This document shows positions 18,295 to 28,974 of a stretch of DNA of 64,000 bases, in pieces. The notes beneath the pieces were generated by a model. That model saw only the letters and a list, made by a program, of their open reading frames with translations, ran no database searches and was not told where the DNA came from. Numbering within the stretch: the stretch's first letter is position 1; each line of letters starts with the position of its first letter. The stretch comes from Phyllobacterium lublinensis (GTDB taxonomy: Bacteria > Pseudomonadota > Alphaproteobacteria > Rhizobiales > Rhizobiaceae). The stretch is taken from positions 186,001-250,000 of the forward strand of contig NZ_JAIUDQ010000002.1 of the NCBI RefSeq assembly GCF_020164435.1. The letters run 5' to 3'. A program made the translations under genes and the position numbers.

Positions 18295-19338
18295 ATGAAA
18301 AAATACGCAACCGCTTTGGCGGGCGCTGCGGTCCTTGCTGTCTCCATTGCCGGACCTGCTCTGGCGAAAGACAAGATCGTAGGTGTCTCCTGGTCCAACT
18401 TCCAGGAAGAACGCTGGAAGACGGATGAAGCCGCCATCAAAAAGGCACTCGAGGCCAATGGCGACAAGTATATTTCCGCAGACGCGCAGTCTTCTGCGTC
18501 CAAGCAGTTGACTGACGTTGAAAGCTTGATTTCCCAGGGTGCGAACGCACTGATCATTCTTGCCCAGGATTCGAGCGCCATCGGACCAGCAGTCGAAAAG
18601 GCCGTCGCCGAGGGCATTCCGGTCGTGGGCTATGACCGCCTGATCGAAAACAAGGATGCCTTCTACATTACGTTCGACAACAAGGAAGTCGGCCGCATGC
18701 AGGCACGCGGCGTGTTTGCCGTCAAGCCTGAGGGCAACTACGTCTTCATCAAGGGCAGCTCCGCTGATCCGAACGCAGATTTCCTGTTCTCTGGTGCCGA
18801 GGAAGTCCTGAAAGAAGCGATCGACTCCGGCAAGATCAAGAATGTCGGTGAGGCCTACACGGATGGCTGGCTCCCGGCAAATGCCCAGAAGAACATGGAG
18901 CAGTTCCTGACTGCCAATGACAACAAGGTCGACGCTGTCGTTGCAGCCAATGACGGTACCGCCGGCGGCGCTATTGCAGCCCTGCAGGCTCAGGGTCTTG
19001 CAGGAAGCGTTCCCGTCTCGGGCCAGGATGCTGATTTCGCGGCGTTGAACCGTGTTGCGCTTGGTACGCAGACCGTTACGGTCTGGAAGGACTCGCGGGA
19101 GCTGGGCGCTCAGGCAGCGGGGATTGCCTCGGCGCTCGCCGACGGCAAGAAGATGGAAGAAATTCCGAACGTCCAGAAGTTTGCAGGTGGTGCCAACAAG
19201 GTTGAAGTCAATGCAGTCTTCCTGACGCCGGTACCGGTGACGAAGGACAATCTTGATGTTGTCATCGACGCTGGTTGGGTAACGAAGGATGTTGTCTGCC
19301 AGGGCGTGAAGGCAGGTGCAGTAGCCGCCTGCAAGTAA
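18295..19338 (+). CDS. xylF: D-xylose ABC transporter, periplasmic binding protein
   Basis: 347-residue periplasmic-binding protein of the ribose/xylose type. Signal peptide 1-24 (MKKY, Ala-rich core, cleavage after PALA). The mature chain contains [20 protein letters not shown], a substrate-facing VGYDRLI and [19 protein letters not shown], all XylF-like. The ATG follows GGGAGGG. It is first in xylFHG, directly divergent from the xylose regulator, which supports the xylose assignment. A hairpin with a T run sits immediately downstream. Confidence 0.96.
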   Translation: MKKYATALAGAAVLAVSIAGPALAKDKIVGVSWSNFQEERWKTDEAAIKKALEANGDKYISADAQSSASKQLTDVESLISQGANALIILAQDSSAIGPAVEKAVAEGIPVVGYDRLIENKDAFYITFDNKEVGRMQARGVFAVKPEGNYVFIKGSSADPNADFLFSGAEEVLKEAIDSGKIKNVGEAYTDGWLPANAQKNMEQFLTANDNKVDAVVAANDGTAGGAIAALQAQGLAGSVPVSGQDADFAALNRVALGTQTVTVWKDSRELGAQAAGIASALADGKKMEEIPNVQKFAGGANKVEVNAVFLTPVPVTKDNLDVVIDAGWVTKDVVCQGVKAGAVAACK

Positions 19339-19363
19339 TAGCGACAAATCTGTTAAGATTGAG

Positions 19364-19394
19364 CGCCGCTGATCCATTGGGTCAGCGGCGTTTT
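19364..19394 (+). terminator. Intercistronic hairpin between xylF and xylH
   Basis: CGCCGCTGA (19364-19372) pairs with TCAGCGGCG (19382-19390), followed by TTTTAAAA. A partial terminator or 3'-end stabiliser here would let the binding protein be made in excess over the membrane subunits. Confidence 0.7.
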
Positions 19395-19424
19395 AAAAAG
19401 AAACTTGGAACTGGGAGAAACAAA

Positions 19425-20732
19425 ATGAGTGATCCGGCCATCAGTATTGACCGGGCCCGCGCGTCCGAACTTGGCATGGTTGCCCGGTTCTTCAAGGCGA
19501 CGGAGCTCGACACACGCCTTCTCGGCATGATCGGAGCGTTGGTCATCATATGGCTTGCTTTCCAGTTTCTCTCCGGCGGTCAGTTTTTGACACCGCGCAA
19601 TTTGTGGAACCTGTCGGTCCAGACATCCTCCATTGCCGTAATGGCAACTGGCATGGTCTTGATCATCGTTACCCGTAACATTGATCTTTCCGTCGGCTCC
19701 GTGCTCGGATTTGTTGGCATGATCATGGGCGTAACGCAGGCTGAGTTCCTGCCGAAGCTCATAGGTTTCGAAAATCCTGCCACCTGGATCATCGCTTTGG
19801 GCATTGGCGTTGTCACAGGCGCGCTGATCGGCGGATTTCAAGGATTCATCATCGCCTTTCTTGGCGTCCCTGCCTTCATCGTCACGCTCGGCGGGCTTCT
19901 TGTGTGGCGTGGCGCTGCTTGGTGGGTGACCTCCGGCCGTACCGTTGCACCAATGGACTTGACCTTTCGTCTCATGGGTGGCGGACCTGAAGGGTCCATC
20001 GGCGCCATGTGGAGCTGGGTCGTCGGCATCGTCGCGTGTCTTGCCATCGTTGGCATGGTCGTCAACAGCCGCCGCCAGCGTAAGCGTTTCAATTTTCCAC
20101 GTAGGCCAGTCTGGGCAGAAGTCTTCATGGCCGCGGTTGGCTGCGGTCTTGTCCTCGGAGCGGTCGCCCTCGCCAATGCCTATTATTGGCCGATCGGCAT
20201 CGTGCGCAAATACGCTGAGGCCAGCGGCATCACCATCCCGGACGGTGGCCTTTTCATTTCGCATGGCATCGCTTTGCCTGTGCTGATCGCTGTGGCCACC
20301 GGCATTGTCATGACCTTCGTCACGACCCGCACACGCTTCGGCCGCTATGTCTTCGCCATGGGCGGCAACCCGGAGGCGGCCGACCTTGCTGGTATCAATA
20401 CCCGCTGGGTGACGATGAAGATCTTTATCATCATGGGCATTCTTTGTGCCATTGCCGGCGCCATTTCGACCGCCCGGCTGAACGCAGCGACCAATGCCCA
20501 AGGTACTCTGGATGAACTGCTGACAATCGCGGCCGCCGTCATTGGGGGCACTTCTCTGGCGGGCGGTGTCGGAACGATTGCCGGTGCCATGATCGGGGCA
20601 TTGCTCATGCAATCGCTGAGTTCCGGCATGGTACTACTTGGTCTTGATACGCCTTTGCAGAACATTGTCGTTGGTCTGGTTCTGGTCGTAGCCGTATGGC
20701 TTGACACGATCTATCGCCGTCGTACCGCTTGA
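19425..20732 (+). CDS. xylH: D-xylose ABC transporter, permease
   Basis: 435-residue inner-membrane permease of the BPD_transp_2 (ribose/xylose) class with about ten to twelve hydrophobic segments. The CUT2 signatures [14 protein letters not shown] (about 85-98) and [28 protein letters not shown] are clear. A longer cytoplasmic loop around residues 215-235 ([11 protein letters not shown]) is seen in xylose permeases. The ATG follows GGGAG. It lies between xylF and the ATPase gene. Confidence 0.96.
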   Translation: MSDPAISIDRARASELGMVARFFKATELDTRLLGMIGALVIIWLAFQFLSGGQFLTPRNLWNLSVQTSSIAVMATGMVLIIVTRNIDLSVGSVLGFVGMIMGVTQAEFLPKLIGFENPATWIIALGIGVVTGALIGGFQGFIIAFLGVPAFIVTLGGLLVWRGAAWWVTSGRTVAPMDLTFRLMGGGPEGSIGAMWSWVVGIVACLAIVGMVVNSRRQRKRFNFPRRPVWAEVFMAAVGCGLVLGAVALANAYYWPIGIVRKYAEASGITIPDGGLFISHGIALPVLIAVATGIVMTFVTTRTRFGRYVFAMGGNPEAADLAGINTRWVTMKIFIIMGILCAIAGAISTARLNAATNAQGTLDELLTIAAAVIGGTSLAGGVGTIAGAMIGALLMQSLSSGMVLLGLDTPLQNIVVGLVLVVAVWLDTIYRRRTA

Positions 20733-20745
20733 GGGGAGAATAGAG

Positions 20746-21525
20746 ATGACTGACACACAAGCACCTCTCGTCGATATGGAGAACATTTCGATCGCGTTCG
20801 GCGGTATCCGGGCGGTCGATGGAGCTTCTGTCGATTTGTATCCGGGTGAAGTTGTCGCGTTGCTTGGCCACAACGGGGCCGGGAAGTCGACGCTGATCAA
20901 AATCCTTTCTGGCGCTTACAAGCGTGACAGCGGCACGATCCGAGTCAATGGTGAAGAGGCCACGATCAGCAACCCACGCGATGCCAAATCCTACGGGATC
21001 GAGACCATCTATCAAACCTTGGCGCTGGCAGACAACGTGGATACCGCCGCTAATCTCTATTTGGGCCGTGAGCTGATGACCCCTTGGGGGACGCTGGACG
21101 ACGTAGCGATGGAGCACAGTGCGCGAGAGGTCATGGGGCGGCTCAATCCTCGCTTCCAGCGGTTCAAGGATCCGGTGAAGGCGCTCTCCGGCGGTCAGCG
21201 CCAGTCAGTGGCGATTGCCCGCGCTATCCTTTTCAACGCGCGCATCCTTATCATGGACGAGCCGACTGCAGCACTTGGACCGCAGGAAACAGCCCAGGTT
21301 GGAGAACTCATCAAGCAGTTGAAGAGCGAAGGCATCGGTATCTTTTTGATCAGCCATGACATCCACGACGTCTTCCATCTCGCCGACCGCGTGGCTGTGA
21401 TGAAGAACGGTCAAGTTGTCGGCACGGCCAAGGTGGGCGACGTCACCGAGGATGAGGTGCTTGGGATGATCATTCTCGGCAAGTGTCCATCGGGGGCGAT
21501 ACCGGGACCCGGTGCGGTCAACTAG
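20746..21525 (+). CDS. xylG: D-xylose ABC transporter, single-domain ATPase
   Basis: 259-residue ATPase with Walker [10 protein letters not shown] (about 45-53), signature [14 protein letters not shown], Walker [13 protein letters not shown] and switch His in LISHDI. E. coli XylG is about twice as long with two fused nucleotide-binding domains; this protein has one, so two copies must pair, as in the rhizobial FrcA-type systems. ATG preceded by GGGGAGAATAGAG. It ends the xylFHG operon at a strong bidirectional terminator. Confidence 0.95.
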   Translation: MTDTQAPLVDMENISIAFGGIRAVDGASVDLYPGEVVALLGHNGAGKSTLIKILSGAYKRDSGTIRVNGEEATISNPRDAKSYGIETIYQTLALADNVDTAANLYLGRELMTPWGTLDDVAMEHSAREVMGRLNPRFQRFKDPVKALSGGQRQSVAIARAILFNARILIMDEPTAALGPQETAQVGELIKQLKSEGIGIFLISHDIHDVFHLADRVAVMKNGQVVGTAKVGDVTEDEVLGMIILGKCPSGAIPGPGAVN

Positions 21526-21530
21526 TCACA

Positions 21531-21557
21531 AAAAAGGCCGCTTCGAGCGGCCTTTTT
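21531..21557. terminator. Bidirectional terminator between xylG and nfuA
   Basis: AGGCCGCT (21535-21542), TCG loop, AGCGGCCT (21546-21553), flanked by A5 on the left and T5 on the right, so it serves both convergent genes. Confidence 0.88.
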
Positions 21558-21576
21558 CATTCGATGGATTTGAAGG

Positions 21577-22155
21577 TCAGATTGACTCGACCTGTTGGAC
21601 TTCCGGAACGAAATGCTTCAGGAGGTTCTGAATACCGTGCTTCAGCGTTGCGGTGGATGATGGGCAGCCAGAGCAGGCTCCCTTCATGTGCAGGAACACC
21701 GTGCCGTTCTCATAGCCGCGGAATGTGATATCGCCACCGTCTTGAGCGACGGCCGGACGGACACGAGTTTCAAGCAGCTCCTTGATCGTATCGACGATTT
21801 CTGTGTCCGCGCTGTCGAAGAATTCGCCATCGGTCTCACGCTGCGCCGAATCCGCAACCTGGCTGGCATTGGCCATGACAGGCGCGCCAGACATGAAGTG
21901 CTCCATGATCGCGCCGAGAATGGCGGGTTTCAAGTGTTGCCACTCCGGGCCCTCGACTTTTGTCACAGTCACGAAATCGTATCCGAAGAAAACGCCGTTA
22001 ACGCCGGGGATTGCAAAGATCTTGCCAGCGAGCTGGGAGGCCTCACTTGCACTTGCCGCGTCGCGGAAATCAGCCGTACCTTCCTCCAGCACGACCTTGC
22101 CAGGCAGGAATTTCAAGGTCGCCGGATTCGGCGTTGCTTCAGTTTGAATGAACAT
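21577..22155 (-). CDS. NfuA/NifU-type iron-sulfur cluster carrier
   Basis: 192-residue scaffold/carrier delivering Fe-S clusters to apoproteins. The N-terminal Nfu_N domain starts MFIQTEATPNPATLKFLPG; the C-terminal NifU-like domain holds the cluster ligands in GACSGCPSS (C161, C164) and DGGDI. Full-length for the rhizobial family. A sigma70 promoter and an Irr-type palindrome lie just upstream, so iron control is likely. Confidence 0.95.
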   Translation of the reverse strand: MFIQTEATPNPATLKFLPGKVVLEEGTADFRDAASASEASQLAGKIFAIPGVNGVFFGYDFVTVTKVEGPEWQHLKPAILGAIMEHFMSGAPVMANASQVADSAQRETDGEFFDSADTEIVDTIKELLETRVRPAVAQDGGDITFRGYENGTVFLHMKGACSGCPSSTATLKHGIQNLLKHFVPEVQQVESI

Positions 22156-22175
22156 GGCGGATCTCGCGTCTCTAG

Positions 22176-22192
22176 TTTAGAATTGTTCAAAG
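22176..22192. promoter_or_regulatory. Candidate Irr iron-control element (ICE) at the nfuA start site
   Basis: TTTAGAA-TTG-TTCAAAG resembles the ICE consensus TTTAGAANNNTTCTAAA: the left half is exact and the right half keeps TTC and AA. It overlaps the predicted transcription start, a position fitting repression under low iron. Confidence 0.45.
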
Positions 22193-22195
22193 GCG

Positions 22196-22224
22196 ATATA
22201 GGCCTTTAAACCCAACTCTTCAAG
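22196..22224 (-). promoter_or_regulatory. nfuA promoter
   Basis: Minus strand CTTGAA (22219-22224), 17-base spacer, CTATAT (22196-22201): an almost perfect alphaproteobacterial sigma70 promoter. Predicted start about 22189. Confidence 0.7.
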
Positions 22225-22256
22225 TCAAGATTGTATCACGATTTTGCCGTACGCAA

Positions 22257-22745
22257 TCACGTGATAGCGTCGATGTCCTCATCGGAGAGATTGTATGGAA
22301 CCACTGTAACGGGGATGGAAAAGGATTCACGTCCGGCGAGGGACTGGACGAGGGGCCCGGGGCCCTCCTTGCCGGAGCCTGCGGCAAGCACGAGGATGGC
22401 AATATCCTGGTCCTCTTCGATCAACTTCTGAATCTCTTCCGAAGTAATTCCCTCCCGTACAACGAGTTCAGATTCGATGCCAATCGTTTCGCGCACACTT
22501 GCCGCAAATTTGCTGAGGGTCGAATGGGCCCGCTCCTCGGCTTCCGCACGCATGATTTGCTCTACACCGAGAAACGCTTGAAAATCGGCTGAATCGATGA
22601 CGAACAGGAGCAGCAATACGCCACCCGTTGTCTTCGCGCGGCGAGAGGCATAAGCGACTGCGCGCTCGCATTCTGGCGTCTCATCGATGACTGCCAGAAA
22701 TTTGCGACGGTGGCCGGCTTCGCGGCTGAGACGTTTCGATACCAT
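22257..22745 (-). CDS. Universal stress protein (UspA family)
   Basis: 162-residue cytoplasmic Usp domain. Typical beginning FLAVIDETPECERAVAYASRRAK (about 18-40) and an ATP-binding loop-like stretch ILVLAAGSGKEGPGPLVQSLAGRESFSIPVTVVP at the end, a variant of the G-2x-G-9x-G motif. It lies between trpS (44 bases upstream) and nfuA in the same direction. The physiological trigger cannot be deduced. Confidence 0.88.
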   Translation of the reverse strand: MVSKRLSREAGHRRKFLAVIDETPECERAVAYASRRAKTTGGVLLLLFVIDSADFQAFLGVEQIMRAEAEERAHSTLSKFAASVRETIGIESELVVREGITSEEIQKLIEEDQDIAILVLAAGSGKEGPGPLVQSLAGRESFSIPVTVVPYNLSDEDIDAIT

Positions 22746-22789
22746 GTGGTCAACCTGCCCTAACCATTGATAGTCCGCAAGGCCCGGGG

Positions 22790-23869
22790 CTAGTCCTGCA
22801 GGAAGCCCATAATATCACGGACATGACGCATCGTCTTCTCGGCAAGAACGCTGGCGCGTTCGCCACCATCCTTCAAGATCGCATCGACATAGCCAGGGTC
22901 GGCGGAAATCCGCCGCATCTCTGAGGCGATAGGAGCGAGTTTTTCCACGGCAAGGTCGGCAAGCGCCGGCTTGAAGACTGAAAACTGCTGGCCGCCGAAA
23001 TCACGAATGACGCTTTCCTTGTCGCTGTCGATCAGTGCAGCGAATATTCCAACGAGATTGTCCGCTTCCGGCCGTTCCTTTAGTCCGTCTATTTCTGACG
23101 GCAGAGGTTCCGAATCTGTCTTGGCTTTACGGATTTTTTTAGAAATGGTGTCCGCATCATCAATGAGATTGATACGGGAGAGATCCGACGGATCGGACTT
23201 TGACATCTTCTTGGTGCCATCACGCAAACTCATGACACGCGCGGCCGGGCCGCCTATGACGGGTTCGGTAAGCGGAAAGAAACTTGCAATTGTCTCGTCG
23301 CCCGACTGCGTCTCTACACCAAGGCCGAGCTCTGCTATTCGGGCTGAAAAGTCCGTATTGAACTTCTGGGCGATGTCCCGTGTCAGTTCCAGGTGCTGCT
23401 TTTGGTCCTCGCCGACCGGCACGTGGGTCGCGCGATAGGCGAGAATATCGGCAGCCATCAGGTTGGGGTATGTGAACAGACCGACCGACGCATTCTCGCG
23501 ATCCTTGCCCGCCTTGTCCTTGAACTGTGTCATGCGGCTTAACCAGCCCATACGGGCAACACAGTTGAATATCCAGGCAAGCTCGGCGTGCTGGCGTACG
23601 CGGCTCTGGTTAAAGACAATATGCTTCTTTGGATCGATTCCCGAAGCCAGGAACGCAGCAGTCACTTCCCGCGTGTTGCGCATAAGCTCGGCCGGCCCGC
23701 CCCAGACGGAAATGGCCTGGGTGATCGCATGCTGATCCACGACACAATAGATGCAGTTATTGCTTTGCTGCAGCGCTACCCAACGGCGGATTGCTCCCAA
23801 GTAATTGCCGAGATGCAAATTTCCGGTTGGTTGGACACCGGAAAAAACGAGCGGTTCAAACGTGCTCAT
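22790..23869 (-). CDS. trpS: Tryptophan--tRNA ligase
   Basis: 359-residue class I aminoacyl-tRNA synthetase. HIGH-type motif in [15 protein letters not shown] (about 10-24) and KMSKS motif in [12 protein letters not shown] (about 198-209). The ATG at 23869 with AAGGACGATTT upstream gives the standard N-terminus; the open frame continues upstream but is not conserved in character. It lies in a minus-strand run from mutS to nfuA. Confidence 0.97.
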   Translation of the reverse strand: MSTFEPLVFSGVQPTGNLHLGNYLGAIRRWVALQQSNNCIYCVVDQHAITQAISVWGGPAELMRNTREVTAAFLASGIDPKKHIVFNQSRVRQHAELAWIFNCVARMGWLSRMTQFKDKAGKDRENASVGLFTYPNLMAADILAYRATHVPVGEDQKQHLELTRDIAQKFNTDFSARIAELGLGVETQSGDETIASFFPLTEPVIGGPAARVMSLRDGTKKMSKSDPSDLSRINLIDDADTISKKIRKAKTDSEPLPSEIDGLKERPEADNLVGIFAALIDSDKESVIRDFGGQQFSVFKPALADLAVEKLAPIASEMRRISADPGYVDAILKDGGERASVLAEKTMRHVRDIMGFLQD

Positions 23870-23975
23870 AAATCGTCCTTGATCGTTCGGAGATCGGGCC
23901 TTTGGGACCGATGGCGATGAAGTCGCGGTTTTGGCAGAGGGAGACGCCGTATTCAAGCCCTATCAATGCCATCCC

Positions 23976-24362
23976 TTATTTCAGTTCCAGGAGATCCCAT
24001 TTATTGCCATACAGATCTTCAAACACAGCCACGCTTCCATAGGCCTCATGTCGAGGTTCTTCGAGGAAGCGCACCCCGCGTTGCCGCATGGTGCCGTAAT
24101 CCTTTTCAAAACTGTCCGTCTGCAAGAACAATGCGACCCGTCCACCGGTCTGGTTGCCAATGTGAGCTTCCTGTGTGTCGCCATCCGCCTTGGCCAGGAG
24201 CAATCGGCTCTCGCCCCCTTCGGGCGCAACGACGACCCAACGCTTGGCCCCGGAAAGCTGTATGTCGCTGACGAGTGTGAAGCCGAGAACCTCGACATAC
24301 CAGGCAATCGCTTCGTCGTAATCGCGAACAACCAGGGTGACCATGCCAATCTGACGGCTCAC
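23976..24362 (-). CDS. VOC/glyoxalase-superfamily protein
   Basis: 128-residue single VOC domain (MVTLVVRDYDEAIAWYVEVLGFTLVSD at the start; FEDLYGNKWDLLEL at the end). These fold as paired beta-alpha-beta-beta-beta modules that bind metal and act as lyases, dioxygenases or resistance proteins. The start is a GTG overlapping the stop of murJ (GTGA), so it is coupled to murJ; an internal ATG six codons on is an alternative. Substrate unknown. Confidence 0.85.
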   Translation of the reverse strand: MSRQIGMVTLVVRDYDEAIAWYVEVLGFTLVSDIQLSGAKRWVVVAPEGGESRLLLAKADGDTQEAHIGNQTGGRVALFLQTDSFEKDYGTMRQRGVRFLEEPRHEAYGSVAVFEDLYGNKWDLLELK

Positions 24363-25957
24363 GGTTTGGGATCCTCGTGCGAATTATCGGGGCTGCGTGC
24401 TCCGCGTCTTACATTGCGCCGTATCATGCCGAGACTGGCGCCGCCCGTACCGAACGCCAGCGCGAAGTAAAGGATCATCGATAATGCGACCAGGGACATG
24501 ACGGCAATTGCTTGTGTGTGCAGCGGTGCATGGGGAGCAAGCGCCGGGCCCATCCAGCCAATGGCAAAATAGAGCGCTAGCCCCATCAACCCGGCAGCGA
24601 GGACAAGCCGTGGAATACGTGTAAGCAGAGGAATATCGCGGCCCCAATGGCCCCTCCAAACCAGCGTTGCGAACAGCAGGAGAGCATTGGTCCAACCGGC
24701 AACGACTTCTGCCGTTGCGATTCCGGTCTCTGCCATGATGGGGAAAAGGGTAATGGCCAGCGTAACATTCACGATGACGGCGACGATGGCAAAGATCATC
24801 GGCGTGCGCGTGTCCTCGCGTGCAAAAAATCCCGGCAAGAAGGCCTTGATGAGGACGAAGGCAGGAAGACCAAGGCCATAAATGGCCAGAATGTTACCGA
24901 CAGTGTGGGTAGAGCTTGTGGAGAAATTGCCGCGCTCATAGAGCATGCGGACTATAGGCTCCGACATGACCAGCAAAGCAGCCGCTGCCGGAAGCGTCAG
25001 GAACAGCGTAAACTCCACCGACCTGTTCTGCAGGCTGCCGGCCTCCTTGAGATTGCCAGACCGCAGCGCGCGGGCAAGTTCCGGCAGAAGGACTGTTGCA
25101 ACGGCGATGCCAACGACGCCGAGTGGAAGCTGATAGATACGGTCGGCATAGGCGAGGGCCGAAATAGCACCCGATTTACCCGAAGCAATATTCGTGTTGA
25201 TAAGAAGATTGATCTGGGTAATTCCACCCGTAACGGCGGCTGGAAAAGCCAGTACCAGCAGGCGTTTCACGTTGGCGGTCAAGTGCGGCAAACGGAAACC
25301 GATTGAAATTCCGGCGTTGCGGACGGCGAACCAGACGATCGCGAGCTGAACGACACCTGAAACCATCACGCCCCAGGAGAGCGCGTAGCCAACTGTCGTA
25401 CCGTCATGTCCTTTGAGCCAGGCGTAGCCGAGTACGGCGATAAGGATCACGTTCAAGAAGACGGGCGCAATCGCGGCTGCAAAATAGCGATGCAGGGAAT
25501 TGAGCATCCCGCTCATCATGGCGGCAAGCGACATGCAGGCCAGATAGGGAAACATGATGATCGCCATCGACACGGTGTTGTCGAATTTCATCGGATCATC
25601 GACAAAGCCAGGCGCAATCACATAGCGGACGATCCATGGCATGGTGAGTTCCATGAGGATTGTCAGGCCGAGCAACACGGTAAACAGGACGCCGAACACT
25701 TCCTCTGAAAAACGGCGAGCTCCGGCGAGGCCGTTCGCTTCGATTTCCTTCGCAAACAATGGAACAAAGGCGGCGTTGAAGGCCCCTTCTGCGAATAGTC
25801 TGCGGAACGTGTTTGGGAACCGAAAGGCCGCGTTGAATGCATCGGCGATAGGGCCGGTACCCAGCGCAGCAGCCATCAACATCTCGCGGGTAAAGCCGAA
25901 AACGCGGCTCATCAGCGTTCCGGATGCAACTGTTGCGAACTTCCTGACCAGACTCAT
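24359..25957 (-). CDS. murJ: Lipid II flippase MurJ
   Basis: 532-residue MOP-superfamily membrane protein with about 14 hydrophobic segments that flips lipid II across the inner membrane for peptidoglycan synthesis. N-terminal MSLVRKFATVASGTLMSRVFGFTREMLMAAALG is diagnostic, with RLFAEGAFNAAFVPLF following. The ATG at 25957 gives this N-terminus. It lies downstream of glnD and overlaps the VOC gene by four bases. Confidence 0.96.
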   Translation of the reverse strand: MSLVRKFATVASGTLMSRVFGFTREMLMAAALGTGPIADAFNAAFRFPNTFRRLFAEGAFNAAFVPLFAKEIEANGLAGARRFSEEVFGVLFTVLLGLTILMELTMPWIVRYVIAPGFVDDPMKFDNTVSMAIIMFPYLACMSLAAMMSGMLNSLHRYFAAAIAPVFLNVILIAVLGYAWLKGHDGTTVGYALSWGVMVSGVVQLAIVWFAVRNAGISIGFRLPHLTANVKRLLVLAFPAAVTGGITQINLLINTNIASGKSGAISALAYADRIYQLPLGVVGIAVATVLLPELARALRSGNLKEAGSLQNRSVEFTLFLTLPAAAALLVMSEPIVRMLYERGNFSTSSTHTVGNILAIYGLGLPAFVLIKAFLPGFFAREDTRTPMIFAIVAVIVNVTLAITLFPIMAETGIATAEVVAGWTNALLLFATLVWRGHWGRDIPLLTRIPRLVLAAGLMGLALYFAIGWMGPALAPHAPLHTQAIAVMSLVALSMILYFALAFGTGGASLGMIRRNVRRGARSPDNSHEDPKP

Positions 25958-26078
25958 CGACGGCTCTTTCCCGCCGTGCCCATCGCACGGTTTCCGGCGG
26001 CGCAAAGCCACGCAAGCACCCGCAAAGCGCGAGCATTCATATCTTCTCCTGATCTCGTCACAAGGGCCTCCGTCAGCA

Positions 26079-28892
26079 TTACTCTGCCGTCATGAGAAGG
26101 TTTTGCCGCTGAGGCTGCGCTGTCGTTATGTCGCCTTCACCGAACAGCGCGAGCAATTTCTTTCGGGCCCGGTTCTGCCTTGCCGTGTTGGTAATTTGAT
26201 GACCCACGAGGTCGGTAACATAAAAAACGTCAATGACCTTTTCACCAAACGTCGTCACATGCGCGGAGGCGATGTCGAGCGAAAGGTCAGAAATGATACC
26301 AGTGATTTCGGACAGGAGGCCGGGGCGATCCAAGCCTTCTACCTCGATGACGGTGAATTTGTTGGAGAGCGTGTTGTTGATCTCGACCCGCGGGGTAATC
26401 CGAAACGCCTTGACGGCACGCTTCGGCTTGGTGCGCGCGGCAAGCATTTCCGGCAAGTAGGACTTCCCGGAAAGCACGTCCTCGATCAAGCGGCCAACCC
26501 GCATGGCGCGCCGCCGCTCATCGTCGTCTGTCGGAAATTCACGGCTGATAAGGATCGTATCAAGGGCGCGTCCGTCACTGGTCGTAAAGATCTGCGCGTC
26601 GACAATGTTTGCACCGGCCGCAGCACAGGCTCCGGCGATGATGGAAAGCAACCGCGGATGATCCGGCGAAAGCACGGTAATTTCGGTCACGCCCTCGAAA
26701 TCATGCGTCTTGACCATGGTGGCGAGGGCCTTCCCGCCTGCATCGGACTCGCGAATAAAGTTGGCGTGACGAACCTGGTCATCGAGGCTGACAGTCAGAA
26801 GATAGTTCTGATAATGCAAAGCCAGATAGGATTGGCGCTCAACCTGGGGCCAGGATGACAGCGCATGCCCAAGTTGTGCCCTGGCATGATCGGTCCGGTC
26901 TTTGCGGGAGACCTCCGAAAATCCGCCCGTCAACATCAGCTCCGTTTCGTAAAACAGGTTGCGCAACAATTGGCCTTTCCAGCCATTCCAGACACCTGGT
27001 CCAACCGCCTTGATGTCGCAAATGGTGAGCACGAGCAGCAACTTCATTCGATCAAGGGTCTGCACGATCTCGGCAAAATCCTCGATCGTCTTGCGATCAT
27101 TGAGGTCGCGCGATTGCGCCACCCTGCTCATCGTAAGATGCTGGTCAACGAGCCAGGCCACAGTTTCCGTATCAGCTTTAGAAAGTCCAAGGCGCGGACA
27201 TACCCGTCGTGCAATGCGGGCACCGGCAACCGAGTGATCTTCCGGTCTACCCTTGGCGATATCGTGCAGTAGCAATGCAACGTAGAGGAGTTTGCGGTCT
27301 TTCTTGAGGCCGGGCATGATCTGGTTGGCCAGCGGGTGTTCCTGGCCAAGATCACCGTGTTCGATTTCCGAAAGTACAGCGATGCAGCGCAGCAAATGCT
27401 CGTCGACAGTGTAGTGATGATACATGTTGAATTGCATCATTGCGACGATCTTGCCGAAGTCTGGTATGAATTTACCAAGAACGCCGGACTCGTTCATGCG
27501 CCGGAGGATCAATTCGGGATTGCGCTCCGAGGTAAGGATTTCAAGAAACAGACGATTTGCTTCGGGATTTTCCCGAAGTTCGGCGTTGATCAGCGACAGG
27601 GAACGCGTCACCAGTTGCATGGCATCTGGGTGAAACTCCAATCCGTGCTCATCGGCAAAGTGGAACAGTCGCACGAGATTGACTGGATCCTTGCGAAACA
27701 CGCCATCATCGGCAATCGTAATACGATGGTTGTCGACGACAAAGTCTGTCGTACCGGCTATCTTGCGCTTGCGCCGCGAAAACGTCAGGAAAATCCTGTT
27801 GAAGCCCGGAACGTGCTTTGCCTGTTCCTCCTCAAGCGCTGCGCAGATGATGCGGGTGAGATCACCGACTTCCTTGGCGACCAGAAAGTAGTGCTTCATG
27901 AAACGCTCAACGTCACGTTGGCCGGGATGTGCCGTATAGCCAAGCCGCCGGGCGATCTCGCTCTGAATGTCAAAGGAAAGCCGCTCTTCGGCCTTGCCGG
28001 TCAGAAAATGCATGTGACAACGCACGGCCCATAGCAGGTCTTCGGCTTTGCGGAAGATTTTGTGTTCAGCACGGGACAAAACCCCGAGCGTGACCAATTC
28101 GTCACTGGTTTTCACCCGGTAGTAATATTTTGCAATCCAGAACAGCGTGTGCAGGTCACGCTGACCACCCTTGCCTTCCTTTACATTTGGTTCGACCAGG
28201 TAGCGCGTTGCGCCAGCCTTGCGGTTGCGTGCATCTCGTTCAGCGAGCTTGGCTTCGATGAATGCGGGTCCGGTACCCTTGACGACTTCCACATCGAACC
28301 GCTGTTCCAGGCTGGTGAAGAGTTCCTGATTCCCGCACAGATACCGTGCTTCCAGGATGCTTGTTCGAATCGTCATGTCGGACAGCGACAGACGGATGCA
28401 TTCGTCAAGATTACGGGTGGCGTGGCCGACTTTTAGCCCGATATCCCATAGCATGTAGAGGATGTACTCGACGACTTGCTCACCCCAAGGGGTCTGTTTG
28501 TAGGGCAACAGGAATAATAGATCGATGTCGGATCCGGGAGCGAGACCGCCGCGGCCGTAGCCGCCGACGGCGACGATGGTCATCCGTTCGGCTGTTGACG
28601 GGTTAACAGCAGGATAGACATGGCCAACGGCAAACTCGTAAAGCGATGAGATGATCTGGTCCATCAGATAGGAAAGACGCATGGCGCATGTTGTGCCGCC
28701 CGCATCTTTCATCAACATGTCTTCGGCAGACTTGCGTCCGGTAACCAGCGTGTTTTTCAACAGCTGCAACACCTCATTGCGATCAATAGAGGTCGCGCCC
28801 TGCCGTCTTGCCGATTGGACCAATTCCTCAAATTGACGATGAAGATTGGCCGGGTTGACGATCTGTTCCAGTTTCAGGTCTGAGGCGCTCAT
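26079..28892 (-). CDS. glnD: Bifunctional uridylyltransferase/uridylyl-removing enzyme (PII modification)
   Basis: 937-residue sensor of glutamine that uridylylates and deuridylylates PII proteins. Nucleotidyltransferase motif [19 protein letters not shown] (about 111-129), an HD hydrolase domain with [15 protein letters not shown] (about 520), and two C-terminal ACT domains (around 715-790 and 825-900) that sense glutamine. The ATG at 28892 is used; a GTG two codons upstream is possible. It works in the same nitrogen circuit as rpoN and ptsN, also in this window. Confidence 0.97.
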   Translation of the reverse strand: MSASDLKLEQIVNPANLHRQFEELVQSARRQGATSIDRNEVLQLLKNTLVTGRKSAEDMLMKDAGGTTCAMRLSYLMDQIISSLYEFAVGHVYPAVNPSTAERMTIVAVGGYGRGGLAPGSDIDLLFLLPYKQTPWGEQVVEYILYMLWDIGLKVGHATRNLDECIRLSLSDMTIRTSILEARYLCGNQELFTSLEQRFDVEVVKGTGPAFIEAKLAERDARNRKAGATRYLVEPNVKEGKGGQRDLHTLFWIAKYYYRVKTSDELVTLGVLSRAEHKIFRKAEDLLWAVRCHMHFLTGKAEERLSFDIQSEIARRLGYTAHPGQRDVERFMKHYFLVAKEVGDLTRIICAALEEEQAKHVPGFNRIFLTFSRRKRKIAGTTDFVVDNHRITIADDGVFRKDPVNLVRLFHFADEHGLEFHPDAMQLVTRSLSLINAELRENPEANRLFLEILTSERNPELILRRMNESGVLGKFIPDFGKIVAMMQFNMYHHYTVDEHLLRCIAVLSEIEHGDLGQEHPLANQIMPGLKKDRKLLYVALLLHDIAKGRPEDHSVAGARIARRVCPRLGLSKADTETVAWLVDQHLTMSRVAQSRDLNDRKTIEDFAEIVQTLDRMKLLLVLTICDIKAVGPGVWNGWKGQLLRNLFYETELMLTGGFSEVSRKDRTDHARAQLGHALSSWPQVERQSYLALHYQNYLLTVSLDDQVRHANFIRESDAGGKALATMVKTHDFEGVTEITVLSPDHPRLLSIIAGACAAAGANIVDAQIFTTSDGRALDTILISREFPTDDDERRRAMRVGRLIEDVLSGKSYLPEMLAARTKPKRAVKAFRITPRVEINNTLSNKFTVIEVEGLDRPGLLSEITGIISDLSLDIASAHVTTFGEKVIDVFYVTDLVGHQITNTARQNRARKKLLALFGEGDITTAQPQRQNLLMTAE

Positions 28893-28974
28893 GAACACGT
28901 CTTTACGAATGATGGCCGCACGCTATAGCGCGAATTTGCTTGGAACGGAATGATTACATTTAACCGACATCGAA

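Noticed and set aside
19353..20612. Long open frame antisense to xylH
   Set aside because: High-GC coding bias leaves antisense frames open; the sense strand encodes a clear permease, and the antisense translation is low-complexity (Asp/Gly/His-rich).
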